Below, one piece after another: positions 55,944 through 64,000 of a stretch of DNA of 64,000 nucleotides (position 1 is its first letter; every line of letters starts with the position of its first letter). Source of the DNA: Sipunculus nudus. Its lineage: Eukaryota; Annelida; Sipuncula; Golfingiida; Sipunculidae. A program made the position numbers and the translations under genes. The stretch lies in assembly GCA_026874595.1 (NCBI GenBank), contig JAPPUL010000071.1, positions 64,001-128,000 on the forward strand, read 5' to 3'. The notes beneath the pieces are model-generated. The model worked only from the letters and a program-made list of their open reading frames with translations. It had not been told where the DNA came from and made no database searches.

Positions 55944-56786
55944 TTATTCTTGGCCCTGGCTTATTTGCTCTTCGTAGGCATCTAATATGTTTGATACTAG
56001 CATTAAATTAGTGAGTAGCCCAACTCCCCCAGGTACAGGACTTATCATAGCGACTATATCCTTTACCACTTCAAAGTCAACATCACCGCATAATCCTTCA
56101 TCTAAATAATTTGTCCCAACATCAATCACTACCATCCCTTCTCTTACCCATTCCTTTGTTATGTGTTTTGCTCGCCCTATCGCTGCTACCAAGATGTCTG
56201 ATCGCTTGCTCTCCTCCTCTATATCTTTTGTCTTTGAATGACATAATATAACACTCGCATCCGCTTTGATAAATAATGACACCAACGGTTTGCCCACTAT
56301 ATTACTACGCCCCAATATGCATACTCGCTTGCCCCTAACTTCTATCTTATAATATTCTAGTAGCTTCATAACAGACATCGCTGTACAAGGAATATGACTC
56401 TTTTGGCCAAGCACCAATTTACCCATACTCCCTGAGCTTACACCCTCTATATCCTTCCCCGTTTCTATATACTCGGGTAACCCTTTTAGATGTCCCGGTA
56501 ATGGCTGATTCAAAAGTATACCCGATACTCTAAAATCCATATTAAGCTCATTAAGCCGCTTAATCCCTTCTGCTAAACTTATATCTTCTCCATATTCCTC
56601 TATCTCACTCTCTATTCCTACCCTCTTACACGTCTTCTCTATACTCCTATTATACCATTTGCTCGCCTCATCCTCCCCCACCCTTACTATCACTACCTTC
56701 GGTTTGCTCTTTTCATCAATATACGATACTCGCTCCTTTAAACTAGACAATGTCTCCTCTGATACCACTTTTCCCGACAATATCAT
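55944..56786 (-). CDS. folD: FolD-like bifunctional protein with altered active site
   Basis: 280 residues, family length. It keeps GRSNIVGKP (dinucleotide binding), PCTA and the SPVPGGVG end. The catalytic triad of FolD is changed, however. The lysine of the Y-x-x-x-K motif is isoleucine here (YNRSIEK), the glutamine of VQLPLP is replaced (LLNQPLP), and the second aspartate of KDVDGF is glutamate (KDIEGV). Methylene-tetrahydrofolate dehydrogenase and cyclohydrolase activities are therefore doubtful. Start codon overlaps the fchA stop (ATGA type), so translation is coupled. It is either an inactive paralogue or an enzyme with new chemistry. Confidence 0.85.
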   Translation of the reverse strand: MILSGKVVSEETLSSLKERVSYIDEKSKPKVVIVRVGEDEASKWYNRSIEKTCKRVGIESEIEEYGEDISLAEGIKRLNELNMDFRVSGILLNQPLPGHLKGLPEYIETGKDIEGVSSGSMGKLVLGQKSHIPCTAMSVMKLLEYYKIEVRGKRVCILGRSNIVGKPLVSLFIKADASVILCHSKTKDIEEESKRSDILVAAIGRAKHITKEWVREGMVVIDVGTNYLDEGLCGDVDFEVVKDIVAMISPVPGGVGLLTNLMLVSNILDAYEEQISQGQE

Positions 56787-57403
56787 AATATCTTGCCTGC
56801 CTTGTATTCCTTAAACAATGTGGCTTTATCTTCTGTTAGCTTCCTTGCATTCTCTACTATCTTTCCCATCTTTTGGGCAAAATCTAGATGTATCCCCTCA
56901 TCCTTTATCCCCTCCAGGTTTATTAACACGTTTGTGAAACTCGATTCTATGCTAAGTTGTCCATGCAAAAGGCCTATATAGGCGTCGCTTTTTACATTTA
57001 TATTCCCTATCCGCCCCACTAACATCGCATACTCCAAAACCTTTAACCCCTCCTCTGCCATCCTAAGCGAGAATAATGCCCCCTTAAGCAATGCCTGCTT
57101 TATACCTATCTCTCGCTCTGCTTCCGAAAGCTTATAGGATTTCATTATCTCTTCGAATACTAATACATCTTCATCCACCTTCTCCATATAAAATCGCTTG
57201 ACCCCCTCCGCTTCCTTGCGTACACCCTCTATCTCTTCTTCAACCCCCTTATACCTTTTCTTTCCTAATGTCAAATTACATACCATTAGCACCAACAATA
57301 TGCCCTGTAAACCCGTAAATGCCGCTACGCTGCCTCCCCCAGGACTTGCCTTTTTCGAACCCAAATCTTCTATATATCCCCTGAAACTCCCTTCTATATA
57401 CAA
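56783..57403 (-). CDS. fchA: Formiminotetrahydrofolate cyclodeaminase-like protein
   Basis: 206 residues of the FTCD cyclodeaminase family (four-helix bundle). ASPGGGSVAAFTG near the N-terminus and NINVKSDAYIGLLHG with FTNVLINL near 155 match. In other bacteria it turns 5-formimino-THF into methenyl-THF, which FolD then uses. Here the partner FolD overlaps it by four bases. No hut or purine-breakdown genes are near, so the source of formimino groups is unknown. Confidence 0.86.
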   Translation of the reverse strand: MYIEGSFRGYIEDLGSKKASPGGGSVAAFTGLQGILLVLMVCNLTLGKKRYKGVEEEIEGVRKEAEGVKRFYMEKVDEDVLVFEEIMKSYKLSEAEREIGIKQALLKGALFSLRMAEEGLKVLEYAMLVGRIGNINVKSDAYIGLLHGQLSIESSFTNVLINLEGIKDEGIHLDFAQKMGKIVENARKLTEDKATLFKEYKAGKIL

Positions 57404-57463
57404 CTTTTGCCTCCTCCCTTAATCCTATGTTTTTATTAACCATATCCTTAACCCATAAGCCAT

Positions 57464-58609
57464 CTATAACCACTCCTTAAAACGCTCCCAAAAACTATCA
57501 TCCTCTATCGACTCTCTTATCTCCCTCATAAGACCCTTCATATAATATAAATTATGATAACTTGCAAGCCGAGGTCCCAATACCTCCCCTGACTTGAATA
57601 GATGATTTAAATACCCTCTTGTGTACTTTTTACATACATAACAACCGCATTCCTCCTCTATCGGCCTTTTGGAATGTCTATTTGCTTTGTTTTTTAGTAT
57701 TAAATTCCCCGCTTTTGTAAATACACTCCCGTTTCTTCCAACCCGCGTCGGGTACACTGAGTCAAATAAATCTACTCCCTCTGATACCCCTTTTATTATG
57801 TCCTTTGGTTTGCCTATTCCCATCAAATATCGAGGTTTGTCTTTCGGCAACAAATTCGTCGATATTTCTAATATCTCTTCCCTTACTCTCCTCTCCTCTC
57901 CTACACTAAGTCCCCCTATCGCATACCCTTTTAAATCCATTTCTACGAAATCTCTTATACTCTCTTCTCGCAAATCTTTATGAAATTGACCCTGCACTAT
58001 ACCAAATAATATATAATCTTTTCCCTTTGAATACTCCTTCGACTTAAGACCCCACCTTCGTGTACGCTTTACCCCCTCCCTTGCCTCCTCATAACTTGCA
58101 TCCACCCCAAGACATACATCCAGCGGCATCACTATCTCTGATCCCAAGACCTCTTGTATCTCAAGCACTCTCTTGGGCGTGAACAGGTGTTTTGAACCAT
58201 CTATATGTGATCTGAACTCTATCCCCTCATCTGTTATCTTGTTTAATTCACTCAAACTGTATCCTTGGTACCCGCCACTGTCTGTTAACACGTTCCCTTC
58301 CCAATTCGAAAACTTATGCAGCCCACCAAAACCATTTATTACTTCAAGCCCCGGCCTTAAGTATAAATGATACGCATTTGCAAGCATTATAGAATACCCA
58401 AGCCCCTTAAGCTCTTCACTCGTTAGTAGCTTTACCATCCCTTGCGTGCCAACTGGCATGAACTCAGGCGTCGCTACCTCTCCTCGCCTTAGCCGTAACT
58501 TTCCTACTCGCTCACTTTTATAGCTTCCTTCCTTTTCTATCTTGTACATCTTTTCCATCTTAGCACCACCCCCATCTACTATCAAACTCATACCTACACC
58601 TTTTGACAT
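57464..58609 (-). CDS. tgt: tRNA-guanine (queuine) transglycosylase
   Basis: Exchanges guanine-34 for preQ1 in tRNAs. 364-381 residues. ATPEFMPVGTQGMVK, LTDSGGYQGYSLS (usually GGFQVFSL), HIDGSKHLFTP, DSVYPTRVGRNG and zinc site CGCYVCKKYTRGYLNHLF are present. Three ATGs compete: 58609, 58591 (best spaced AAGGTGTAGGT) and 58558 (with GGGGGTGG upstream). The last begins at the usual family N-terminus. First gene of the run tgt-fchA-folD. Confidence 0.94.
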   Translation of the reverse strand: MSKGVGMSLIVDGGGAKMEKMYKIEKEGSYKSERVGKLRLRRGEVATPEFMPVGTQGMVKLLTSEELKGLGYSIMLANAYHLYLRPGLEVINGFGGLHKFSNWEGNVLTDSGGYQGYSLSELNKITDEGIEFRSHIDGSKHLFTPKRVLEIQEVLGSEIVMPLDVCLGVDASYEEAREGVKRTRRWGLKSKEYSKGKDYILFGIVQGQFHKDLREESIRDFVEMDLKGYAIGGLSVGEERRVREEILEISTNLLPKDKPRYLMGIGKPKDIIKGVSEGVDLFDSVYPTRVGRNGSVFTKAGNLILKNKANRHSKRPIEEECGCYVCKKYTRGYLNHLFKSGEVLGPRLASYHNLYYMKGLMREIRESIEDDSFWERFKEWL

Positions 58610-58730
58610 ATTCAGTATAATACTTTTTCATCCCGATAAGACAACTTTTTTGCTCTAAATTACTCCCTTTATCTCTTATTTTTAGCTTTTTATTCTCTTT
58701 TGTGCTTTGTTGTGTTATTATCTTTTTATT

Positions 58731-59600
58731 ATGAGATCGCTTTTCACCTTTATTGCTTTTACTGCTTTTTTATTCGCTCAGAGCAATTTAGCTTATTCTG
58801 ACCAAAATAATAACAAGAATAATAGCATTATCGCCCAAAAAGAACACTTTGAAGACCCTGTTCCGATATCCGTTTTTAAAAAATCCGTTTGCATAAGCTT
58901 TAATCTCCCTAAAAACGACTCTTGTGTTTTGTCTGGGCACTTTATTTATTCTCTTTCTAAAAAACAACTACTCGCATTAATTCAAAACCCTGTGCCCACT
59001 CTACGAAGCATTAAACCGCAATTTAAAGCCAAAGTCCAAAAACAGATTAAACATATACCCACTGCCTCGTTCTCCTTAGTTCCTATTGTCGGAGAAGAGT
59101 TTTGCATTATCTCAGGACTCCTCCTTGACCCTAAGCTTGATGCCGTAATTCAACACAAAGGTAGACGATTCCCTTTCAAACAAGAAGCTATCGCCACTTT
59201 CATTAGCGACCCTCAAAAACAATTCAGAAAAAAAGAAATGATTAGTAGCTTATTTACAGAAGATGCTAAGAGTAATAAGAAAATGAACTTGAGCCTCTTT
59301 TATATTACTCTTTATTTCTTAATCTCTTTTATTCTCGGCGGCATTTGCTCTTCTTTGGCGCTTACTAAAGGGCTTTCCACCAAAAAATGGTTTGTTCTTG
59401 GGTTTATATTTAATTTTATTTCATTAATTATTATCATTATCTTGAAAAAAGTAGAGCTTCCGTCTAATAATTTCGGATTCTTTGGGAGAGTACAAAAGAC
59501 CCGTGAGCCTATAGCCTGTCATAAGTGTGGATACTTAAACCATCCAAGCGCTTTGCTTTGTTCTAAGTGTCAAGGCAACATACTTGCTAACAATGTTTAA
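58731..59600 (+). CDS. Exported/membrane protein with C-terminal zinc ribbon
   Basis: 289 residues if started at ATG 58731 (MRSLFTFIAFTAFLFAQS, signal peptide); an earlier TTG exists. A soluble domain of about 170 residues follows, with an internal repeat of the kind VCISFNLPKNDSCVLSG and FCIISGLLLD. Then two membrane helices (LFYITLYFLISFILGGICSSLAL and KWFVLGFIFNFISLIIIIIL), and a cytoplasmic zinc ribbon CHKCGYLN...CSKCQG. Not recognised. 17 bp before the oxidoreductase gene, so probably cotranscribed. Confidence 0.65.
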   Translation: MRSLFTFIAFTAFLFAQSNLAYSDQNNNKNNSIIAQKEHFEDPVPISVFKKSVCISFNLPKNDSCVLSGHFIYSLSKKQLLALIQNPVPTLRSIKPQFKAKVQKQIKHIPTASFSLVPIVGEEFCIISGLLLDPKLDAVIQHKGRRFPFKQEAIATFISDPQKQFRKKEMISSLFTEDAKSNKKMNLSLFYITLYFLISFILGGICSSLALTKGLSTKKWFVLGFIFNFISLIIIIILKKVELPSNNFGFFGRVQKTREPIACHKCGYLNHPSALLCSKCQGNILANNV

Positions 59601-59617
59601 CATAAAAAGGAGTTTTT

Positions 59618-61877
59618 GTGCTTTTTGCTAAAAAATTAAAAGATAAATTTAACAGCTTCCTTTCTCTATCTAATGGAACTACTGAACAGCCTTTTGTAAA
59701 TAAAAACTTTGAGTCTTCTATCAAAAACATATATATTATTGGAGACCTTGCAGGAGCGCCTGTTATTAAATATGCTATGCAGCAGGGCCATAATGTTATT
59801 GAGCATATTGCATCCTCTTTTAAACACAAAAATAATAATGCTTCTTTAAATGATGGCAATGATGATGTTTTAGATATTATTATTGCTGGTGCTGGGGCTG
59901 CTGGTCTTAATGCTGCACTTTCTGCCAAAGCTAAAAACTTCTCTTTTCTTGTCCTTGAGAAAAATCAAATAGCTTCAACAATTAAAAACTTTCCCGAAGG
60001 CAAGTGGATTTACTCAGAACCTGATGACTCACCCACCGTTGGATACCTTTGGTTTGATGGTGCACGTAAAGAAGATATTATTAATAAGTGGCAGGACATA
60101 ATTAAAAATAACGATATTCCCATAAAGACTAATGAAGCTTTAGAGAAAATAAATAAACAAAAAGACTACTTTACTATTACCACTTCTAATGGCAATACTT
60201 ATAAGGCTCGTAAAATTATTATAGCAACCGGAAAACGCGGACTCCCTAAAGAACTTAATGTTCCAGGTGAGAGGCAGGATTTTGTTTATCACAACTTATA
60301 CAGTCCCAAAATGTACTCTGATAAGACTATTCTTGTTGTCGGCGGCGGTAATAGTGCTGTTGAGGCTGCTATTGCTTTGTCTTTGCATAACAAAGTCTTT
60401 CTCTCATACCGAAAGGATGATTTTTTAAGATTATTTAAAGACAATAAACGACTGCTTGAAGAACAAATTGCTAAAAACAAAATTGAACTTATCTTAAACT
60501 CGACTGTAAAGAACTTTGGTAATAAAAACGCTACCTTAACTACTAATTCAGAAACTAAAGTTCTTAACATAGACTTTGCTTTTATCCTTATTGGGAGTGT
60601 ATTCCCAAAACACTTTCTTCGTACACTTGGCATTAGCATGGAAAATGATTGGTCTTCGGTTAAAGGCAATGTACTTCTATCTGCTTTCCTTACTGGTGCT
60701 ACACTTTTTGGCCTTTGGCTTGGAGGTGGATATTCATCTTTACCCATACACCATTATTTTGGCTTTATCATCGCTTTTATTGCATTTGCCACACTTCTGG
60801 GACTTGGCTTTCGCGGGAATAGGTACGCTTTTTTTATTTATTAGCTTTTTTATTGTATACTCAATTTATGGCATTAAGTATGGTCCTGGAGCTGAGTTTT
60901 GGCCTTATAAGTCGTGGGGTTATAATCTACTGTCTTTTGAAAACCAACCTTGGTCTTTTTGGTATACCGTATTTTATACCTTGTTAATGCTCATATTTGG
61001 GATTAAGGCGATGATCCGATGGGGAATAAATCATAAAGACCAATTTCATATATGGCGCTATATCTCCTTAATCTCTTTTCAAGTCATATTCTTTTTTCTA
61101 ATTCCTGAGTTTCTATTTCAATGGGCTTTAGAAGGGCAATGGTTTGGCACTCAGCTTAGCTCCGATAAAGCCTTTGCCGAACAAAGTTTTAGAGCTTATG
61201 GGATTGTTTACGCTTGGCCTTTATTCTTTAACACCTTCTTTTACGATCCGCATATTATTTGGATTGTCTGGGGAGTGTTTCTAAGCTTTGTTCTAATACC
61301 CATCTTAACTATTTGGAACGGAAAGAGATACTGTTCATGGATTTGTGGATGTGGTGGGCTTGCTGAGACTTTAGGCGACGATTGGAGACATCTTGCACCT
61401 AAAGGCAAAGCATCTATAAAATGGGAAAAGATTAACCTAGCGATACTAATATTTGCGGTGGCAACAACATTATTCATGCTTTTAAAAGACATAATTAACC
61501 TCTTTAATGAACCCGCATCTTATTCTATGGCGATATATCAAGTTCTGGTTGACGTTTGGTTTGCAGGCATTTTACCTATTACCTTATATCCTTTTCTTGG
61601 TGGACGCATTTGGTGTCGCTATCTTTGTCCTCTTGCAAAGCTTATGGAATTATCATCTGCATTTTTTAGTAAAATTAAAAAGCTTGGTTTTTTCCGTATA
61701 AAAGCAAATAACAAATGTATAACGTGCGGTGAGTGTTCGAAGTATTGCCAGATGGGGATTGACGTTATGAGCTTTGCCTTAAAGCAAGAAAGCATAACTA
61801 ACTTAAACTCTTCTTGTATTGGCTGTGGCATATGTATTACGGCTTGTCCTATGGATGTCTTATCTTTTAAGAAATAA
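59618..61877 (+). pseudogene. Flavin/NAD(P) oxidoreductase fused to a NosR-like membrane polyferredoxin, frameshifted
   Basis: The GTG start follows AAAGGAG. Residues 35-70 (NIYIIGDLAGAPVIKYAMQQG) resemble the end of a thioredoxin-reductase-like protein. Residues 85-390 are a two-dinucleotide-fold flavoprotein (IIIAGAGAAGLNAALSA, ILVVGGGNSAVEAAIAL). The membrane part then follows in another frame from 60576: helices, RYCSWICGCGG, GRIWCRYLCPLA, and two 4Fe-4S sites CITCGECSKYC and CIGCGICITACP. Removing one T from the run at 60829-60835 joins both halves (YAF-LFISFFIVYS). It should pass electrons from NAD(P)H through Fe-S centres at the membrane. Confidence 0.82.
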
Positions 61878-61932
61878 CTCGTAAGAAGTAATAATGTATA
61901 AGCGGTTATAAACAATACAAACAGGCATAGAA

Positions 61933-62898
61933 ATGAAAATTGGTAATCTTGAAATTAAGAATAACTTAATACTAGCACCGATGGCAGGCATTTCTGATTA
62001 TCCATTCAGGACCCTTTGTAGAGATTATGGATGTAGTTTGGGATATAGCGAGATGATAAGTGCAGAGGGTTTAATTCGTCAGTCTGAAAAAACATATAAC
62101 TATCTTTATAAAGGCGAGTCTGAAAGTAAGAATGGTAATTACTTGGCACTTCAGATATTTGGAGAGGACCCGCATTCTATGGGCGAAGCAAGTTATATAG
62201 CCCAGGAGCATGGAGCCGATATTGTAGACGTTAATATGGGCTGTCCTGTTAAAAAGATAGTTAAGACTGGGGCTGGTTCTGCATTATTAAAAGAGCCAAA
62301 TAAAATAGAGCAAATTGTTCTTGCAATAAAAAGAAAAGTTAGAATACCCTTAACTGTTAAAATACGTGCTGGTTTTGGTGGTGATGTTAATATATTGTCA
62401 GTTTCAAAAGTTCTTTATAATAGCGGAGTTGATGCTATTATAATACATCCGCGCACACAAGGGCAAGGCTTTTCAGGACTTCCTAATTGGGAGCTAATTG
62501 CTAAAGTGAAGGATACATTTCCTATGACTGTAATCGGGAATGGTAATGTTTCATCTTATGAAGATTTCCTAAATATTAAAAGGCATACTAATTGTGATGC
62601 TGTTATGATTGGTCGTGCTGCTATGGGTGCCCCTTGGATATTTAAATCCTTTTATAACAAAAGCAATTATTTGCCAAGTAACGAAGAACTTAAAACTATT
62701 ATTAAAAAACACCTTGATTTGAATATTGAATATTATGGGAAGGAGGTTGGCATTAAAATAAGTAGAAAACATATTGGCTGGTACACTAAAAAACTTACTA
62801 ATGGCAAACAGTTAAGAACTAAAATCAATGCATCTATATCCTATACAAATACTATAGCGCTTATAGATGAGTTCTTTGCCAATTACAAACTAGCTTAA
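61933..62898 (+). CDS. dusB: tRNA-dihydrouridine synthase, DusB type
   Basis: 321 residues. FMN barrel with ILAPMAGISDYPFR, VDVNMGCPVKKIVKTGAGSALLK with the catalytic cysteine in the first block, AIIIHPRTQGQGFSG and VIGNGNV. Reduces uridine in tRNA D-loops. 55 bp after the oxidoreductase and the same strand. Base composition intermediate between the two classes in the window. Confidence 0.94.
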   Translation: MKIGNLEIKNNLILAPMAGISDYPFRTLCRDYGCSLGYSEMISAEGLIRQSEKTYNYLYKGESESKNGNYLALQIFGEDPHSMGEASYIAQEHGADIVDVNMGCPVKKIVKTGAGSALLKEPNKIEQIVLAIKRKVRIPLTVKIRAGFGGDVNILSVSKVLYNSGVDAIIIHPRTQGQGFSGLPNWELIAKVKDTFPMTVIGNGNVSSYEDFLNIKRHTNCDAVMIGRAAMGAPWIFKSFYNKSNYLPSNEELKTIIKKHLDLNIEYYGKEVGIKISRKHIGWYTKKLTNGKQLRTKINASISYTNTIALIDEFFANYKLA

Positions 62899-62914
62899 AA
62901 AAAAACACTATATA

Positions 62915-63706
62915 TTAGGGTCTATTTAGATGATACAATATCTCAAGCCCTTTAAGCGTTAAATCTATATCTACAATATGCTCAATATTACAACCTTTGC
63001 TTATCATAGGAGCAAAGCCTCCTGTTAATATAATTGTAGGGTGTGTTAACTTACAATCCTTAGTAAGCTTAAAGATTATCCATTCCATAGAGCCAAGTGC
63101 ACTATAATAACTACCTGAACGAAGTCCTTCCTCCGTGCCTTTTCCTAGTATATTCTTTGTATAATTTAATTCTATTTTAAATAACTGTTCCGCCTTATCT
63201 ATAAGAGCATCGAAGGATACCTTTATACCAGGACTTATTAATCCACCTATATATTTACCACCTTCGTCCAACACGCAGTAAGTCGTTGAAGTCCCAAAAT
63301 CTACTATTATTGCTGGATAGCCGTATCGCTCCTTTACATAAACTGCATTCACTACTCTATCTGATCCAAGCCCTTTTGGATTTGCATAACTAAATTCTAA
63401 AGGTATATTAGAACCTATTCCAACAAAGATTGGCTTGATTCCAAAGTATTTTAAGCATGCTCTATATACTATCTCTTCTAATGACGGCACCACACTTACA
63501 CATATTATCCCTTGCACCCTCCCGCATAAACGGTTTTGTACCCCATCTATATCAAACTCTAATATGCTTTTTGCAAACTCCTCCTCGGCCCAGTCTAGTT
63601 TTGTCTTGACTTGATATCTTAATATTAGCTCTTGTCCCTTATAAGAATCAAGCAAAAATAAGCCTACCTTCGTATTGCTATTTCCTATATCTAATACTAA
63701 AAGCAT
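62915..63706 (-). CDS. coaX: Type III pantothenate kinase
   Basis: First step of coenzyme A synthesis. 263 residues of the ASKHA fold: LDIGNSNTKVG (phosphate 1), GSDRVVNAVY, IIVDFGTSTTY, ISPGIKVSFDAL and ILTGGFAP. The ATG overlaps the 3' end of birA by about ten bases, the classical birA-coaX arrangement. Convergent with dusB. Confidence 0.95.
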   Translation of the reverse strand: MLLVLDIGNSNTKVGLFLLDSYKGQELILRYQVKTKLDWAEEEFAKSILEFDIDGVQNRLCGRVQGIICVSVVPSLEEIVYRACLKYFGIKPIFVGIGSNIPLEFSYANPKGLGSDRVVNAVYVKERYGYPAIIVDFGTSTTYCVLDEGGKYIGGLISPGIKVSFDALIDKAEQLFKIELNYTKNILGKGTEEGLRSGSYYSALGSMEWIIFKLTKDCKLTHPTIILTGGFAPMISKGCNIEHIVDIDLTLKGLEILYHLNRP

Positions 63707-64000
63707 TCTACCACTTCACCTGACACAATACTATGTACTCGTCCTCGATCTTCTTTCAACAACAAATAGCCTCTGCTGTCAAGCCCTTGTACCTTCCCAC
63801 ATATTACAACCCCACTCATTACCACTTTTACCCGCTTGTTTTGTAAATAAAATTTTAACGCTATGTCTTCTAGGATTACCTTAAATCCTTCTTTCTTCCA
63901 CCTCTCATAATATTTTTCAAAGTATACCAGTATTGCCGATAGTATTTTTAATTTGTTCCATCTTATTCCTGTCTCCTCAAATAGAGTTGTCGCCTTGCTT
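63697..64000 (-). CDS. birA: Biotin-protein ligase, 3' part
   Basis: A reading frame open to the window edge, ending at TAG 63697-63699. The C-terminal segment reads VICGKVQGLDSRGYLLL then VHSIVSGEVVE, the SH3-like domain end of BirA (G.D..G.LLL....G....I.SGEV). The catalytic domain lies beyond the window. Attaches biotin to carboxylases. Overlaps coaX. Confidence 0.82.
   Translation of the reverse strand, partial: SKATTLFEETGIRWNKLKILSAILVYFEKYYERWKKEGFKVILEDIALKFYLQNKRVKVVMSGVVICGKVQGLDSRGYLLLKEDRGRVHSIVSGEVVECF

Noticed and set aside
1-64000. tRNA, rRNA, insertion sequence, prophage or integrative element
   Set aside because: No cloverleaf, rRNA stretch, transposase, integrase or long inverted repeats were found on either strand by reading.

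Overview
The window is a 64 kb stretch of chromosome from an AT-rich, Gram-negative (diderm) bacterium. Diderm cell envelope: a TolC/membrane-fusion/RND efflux set, an MlaF-like ATPase, a NagZ-like glycosidase and several signal-peptide proteins. Respiratory life: heme O synthase, a Cu(+) ATPase, a polyferredoxin oxidoreductase and an acetate-uptake/acetyl-CoA synthetase cluster. I cannot name the phylum. No phage, transposon, integron, CRISPR array, tRNA or rRNA was seen, so this is ordinary backbone rather than an island.

Layout. 0-7.6 kb (+): end of rluD, then three exported proteins (S55 SpoIVB-like protease, beta-propeller protein, LamG/FN3 protein) and a TlpA-type thioredoxin. 7.7-15.7 kb: dut (-), glyS, a P-loop kinase, a DUF116 protein, ispA (frameshifted), dxs, and a 332-bp tandem duplication spanning the dxs-ctaB junction, then ctaB. 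15.7-19.2 kb (-): adk-pyrR-pyrB-pyrC', where the pyrC product has lost its metal ligands. 19.4-21.9 kb (+): copZ-copA. 21.9-29 kb (-): CHASE2 cyclase, radical SAM protein, rlmN, folB, Fe-S aldo/keto reductase. 29.2 kb (+): orphan NarL-type regulator. 29.8-35.6 kb (-): RND operon. 35.9-38.1 kb (+): dciA-like, gyrB. 38.2-44.8 kb (-): TPR protein, broken GH3, TIGR02757 protein, MlaF-like ATPase, broken aldehyde dehydrogenase. 45.1-51.9 kb (+): DUF4212, VC2705-type symporter, CNB/CBS/DUF294 protein, DnaQ-like exonuclease, acs. This is a recognisable acetate-uptake cluster, but its first three genes carry many one-base indels. 52-62.9 kb: mixed-strand Zn-ribbon, TPR and methyltransferase genes, tgt-fchA-folD (-), a flavin/polyferredoxin fusion and dusB. 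The window ends with coaX and the 3' end of birA (-).

The most striking general features are: (1) about twenty short perfect or near-perfect tandem duplications (units 9-17 bp), in most gene gaps and often covering a start or stop codon, plus two larger ones (about 290 and 332 bp); (2) numerous one-base indels in short homopolymers that split well-conserved genes, concentrated at 44.0-49.1 kb; (3) two pathway enzymes, dihydroorotase-like PyrC' and FolD, that keep their fold signatures but lack catalytic residues; (4) long alternating purine-rich and pyrimidine-rich domains on the + strand that cut across gene direction. Items 1 and 2 may share a cause (replication slippage, weak mismatch repair) or item 2 may be residual sequencing error. 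Reads would decide.
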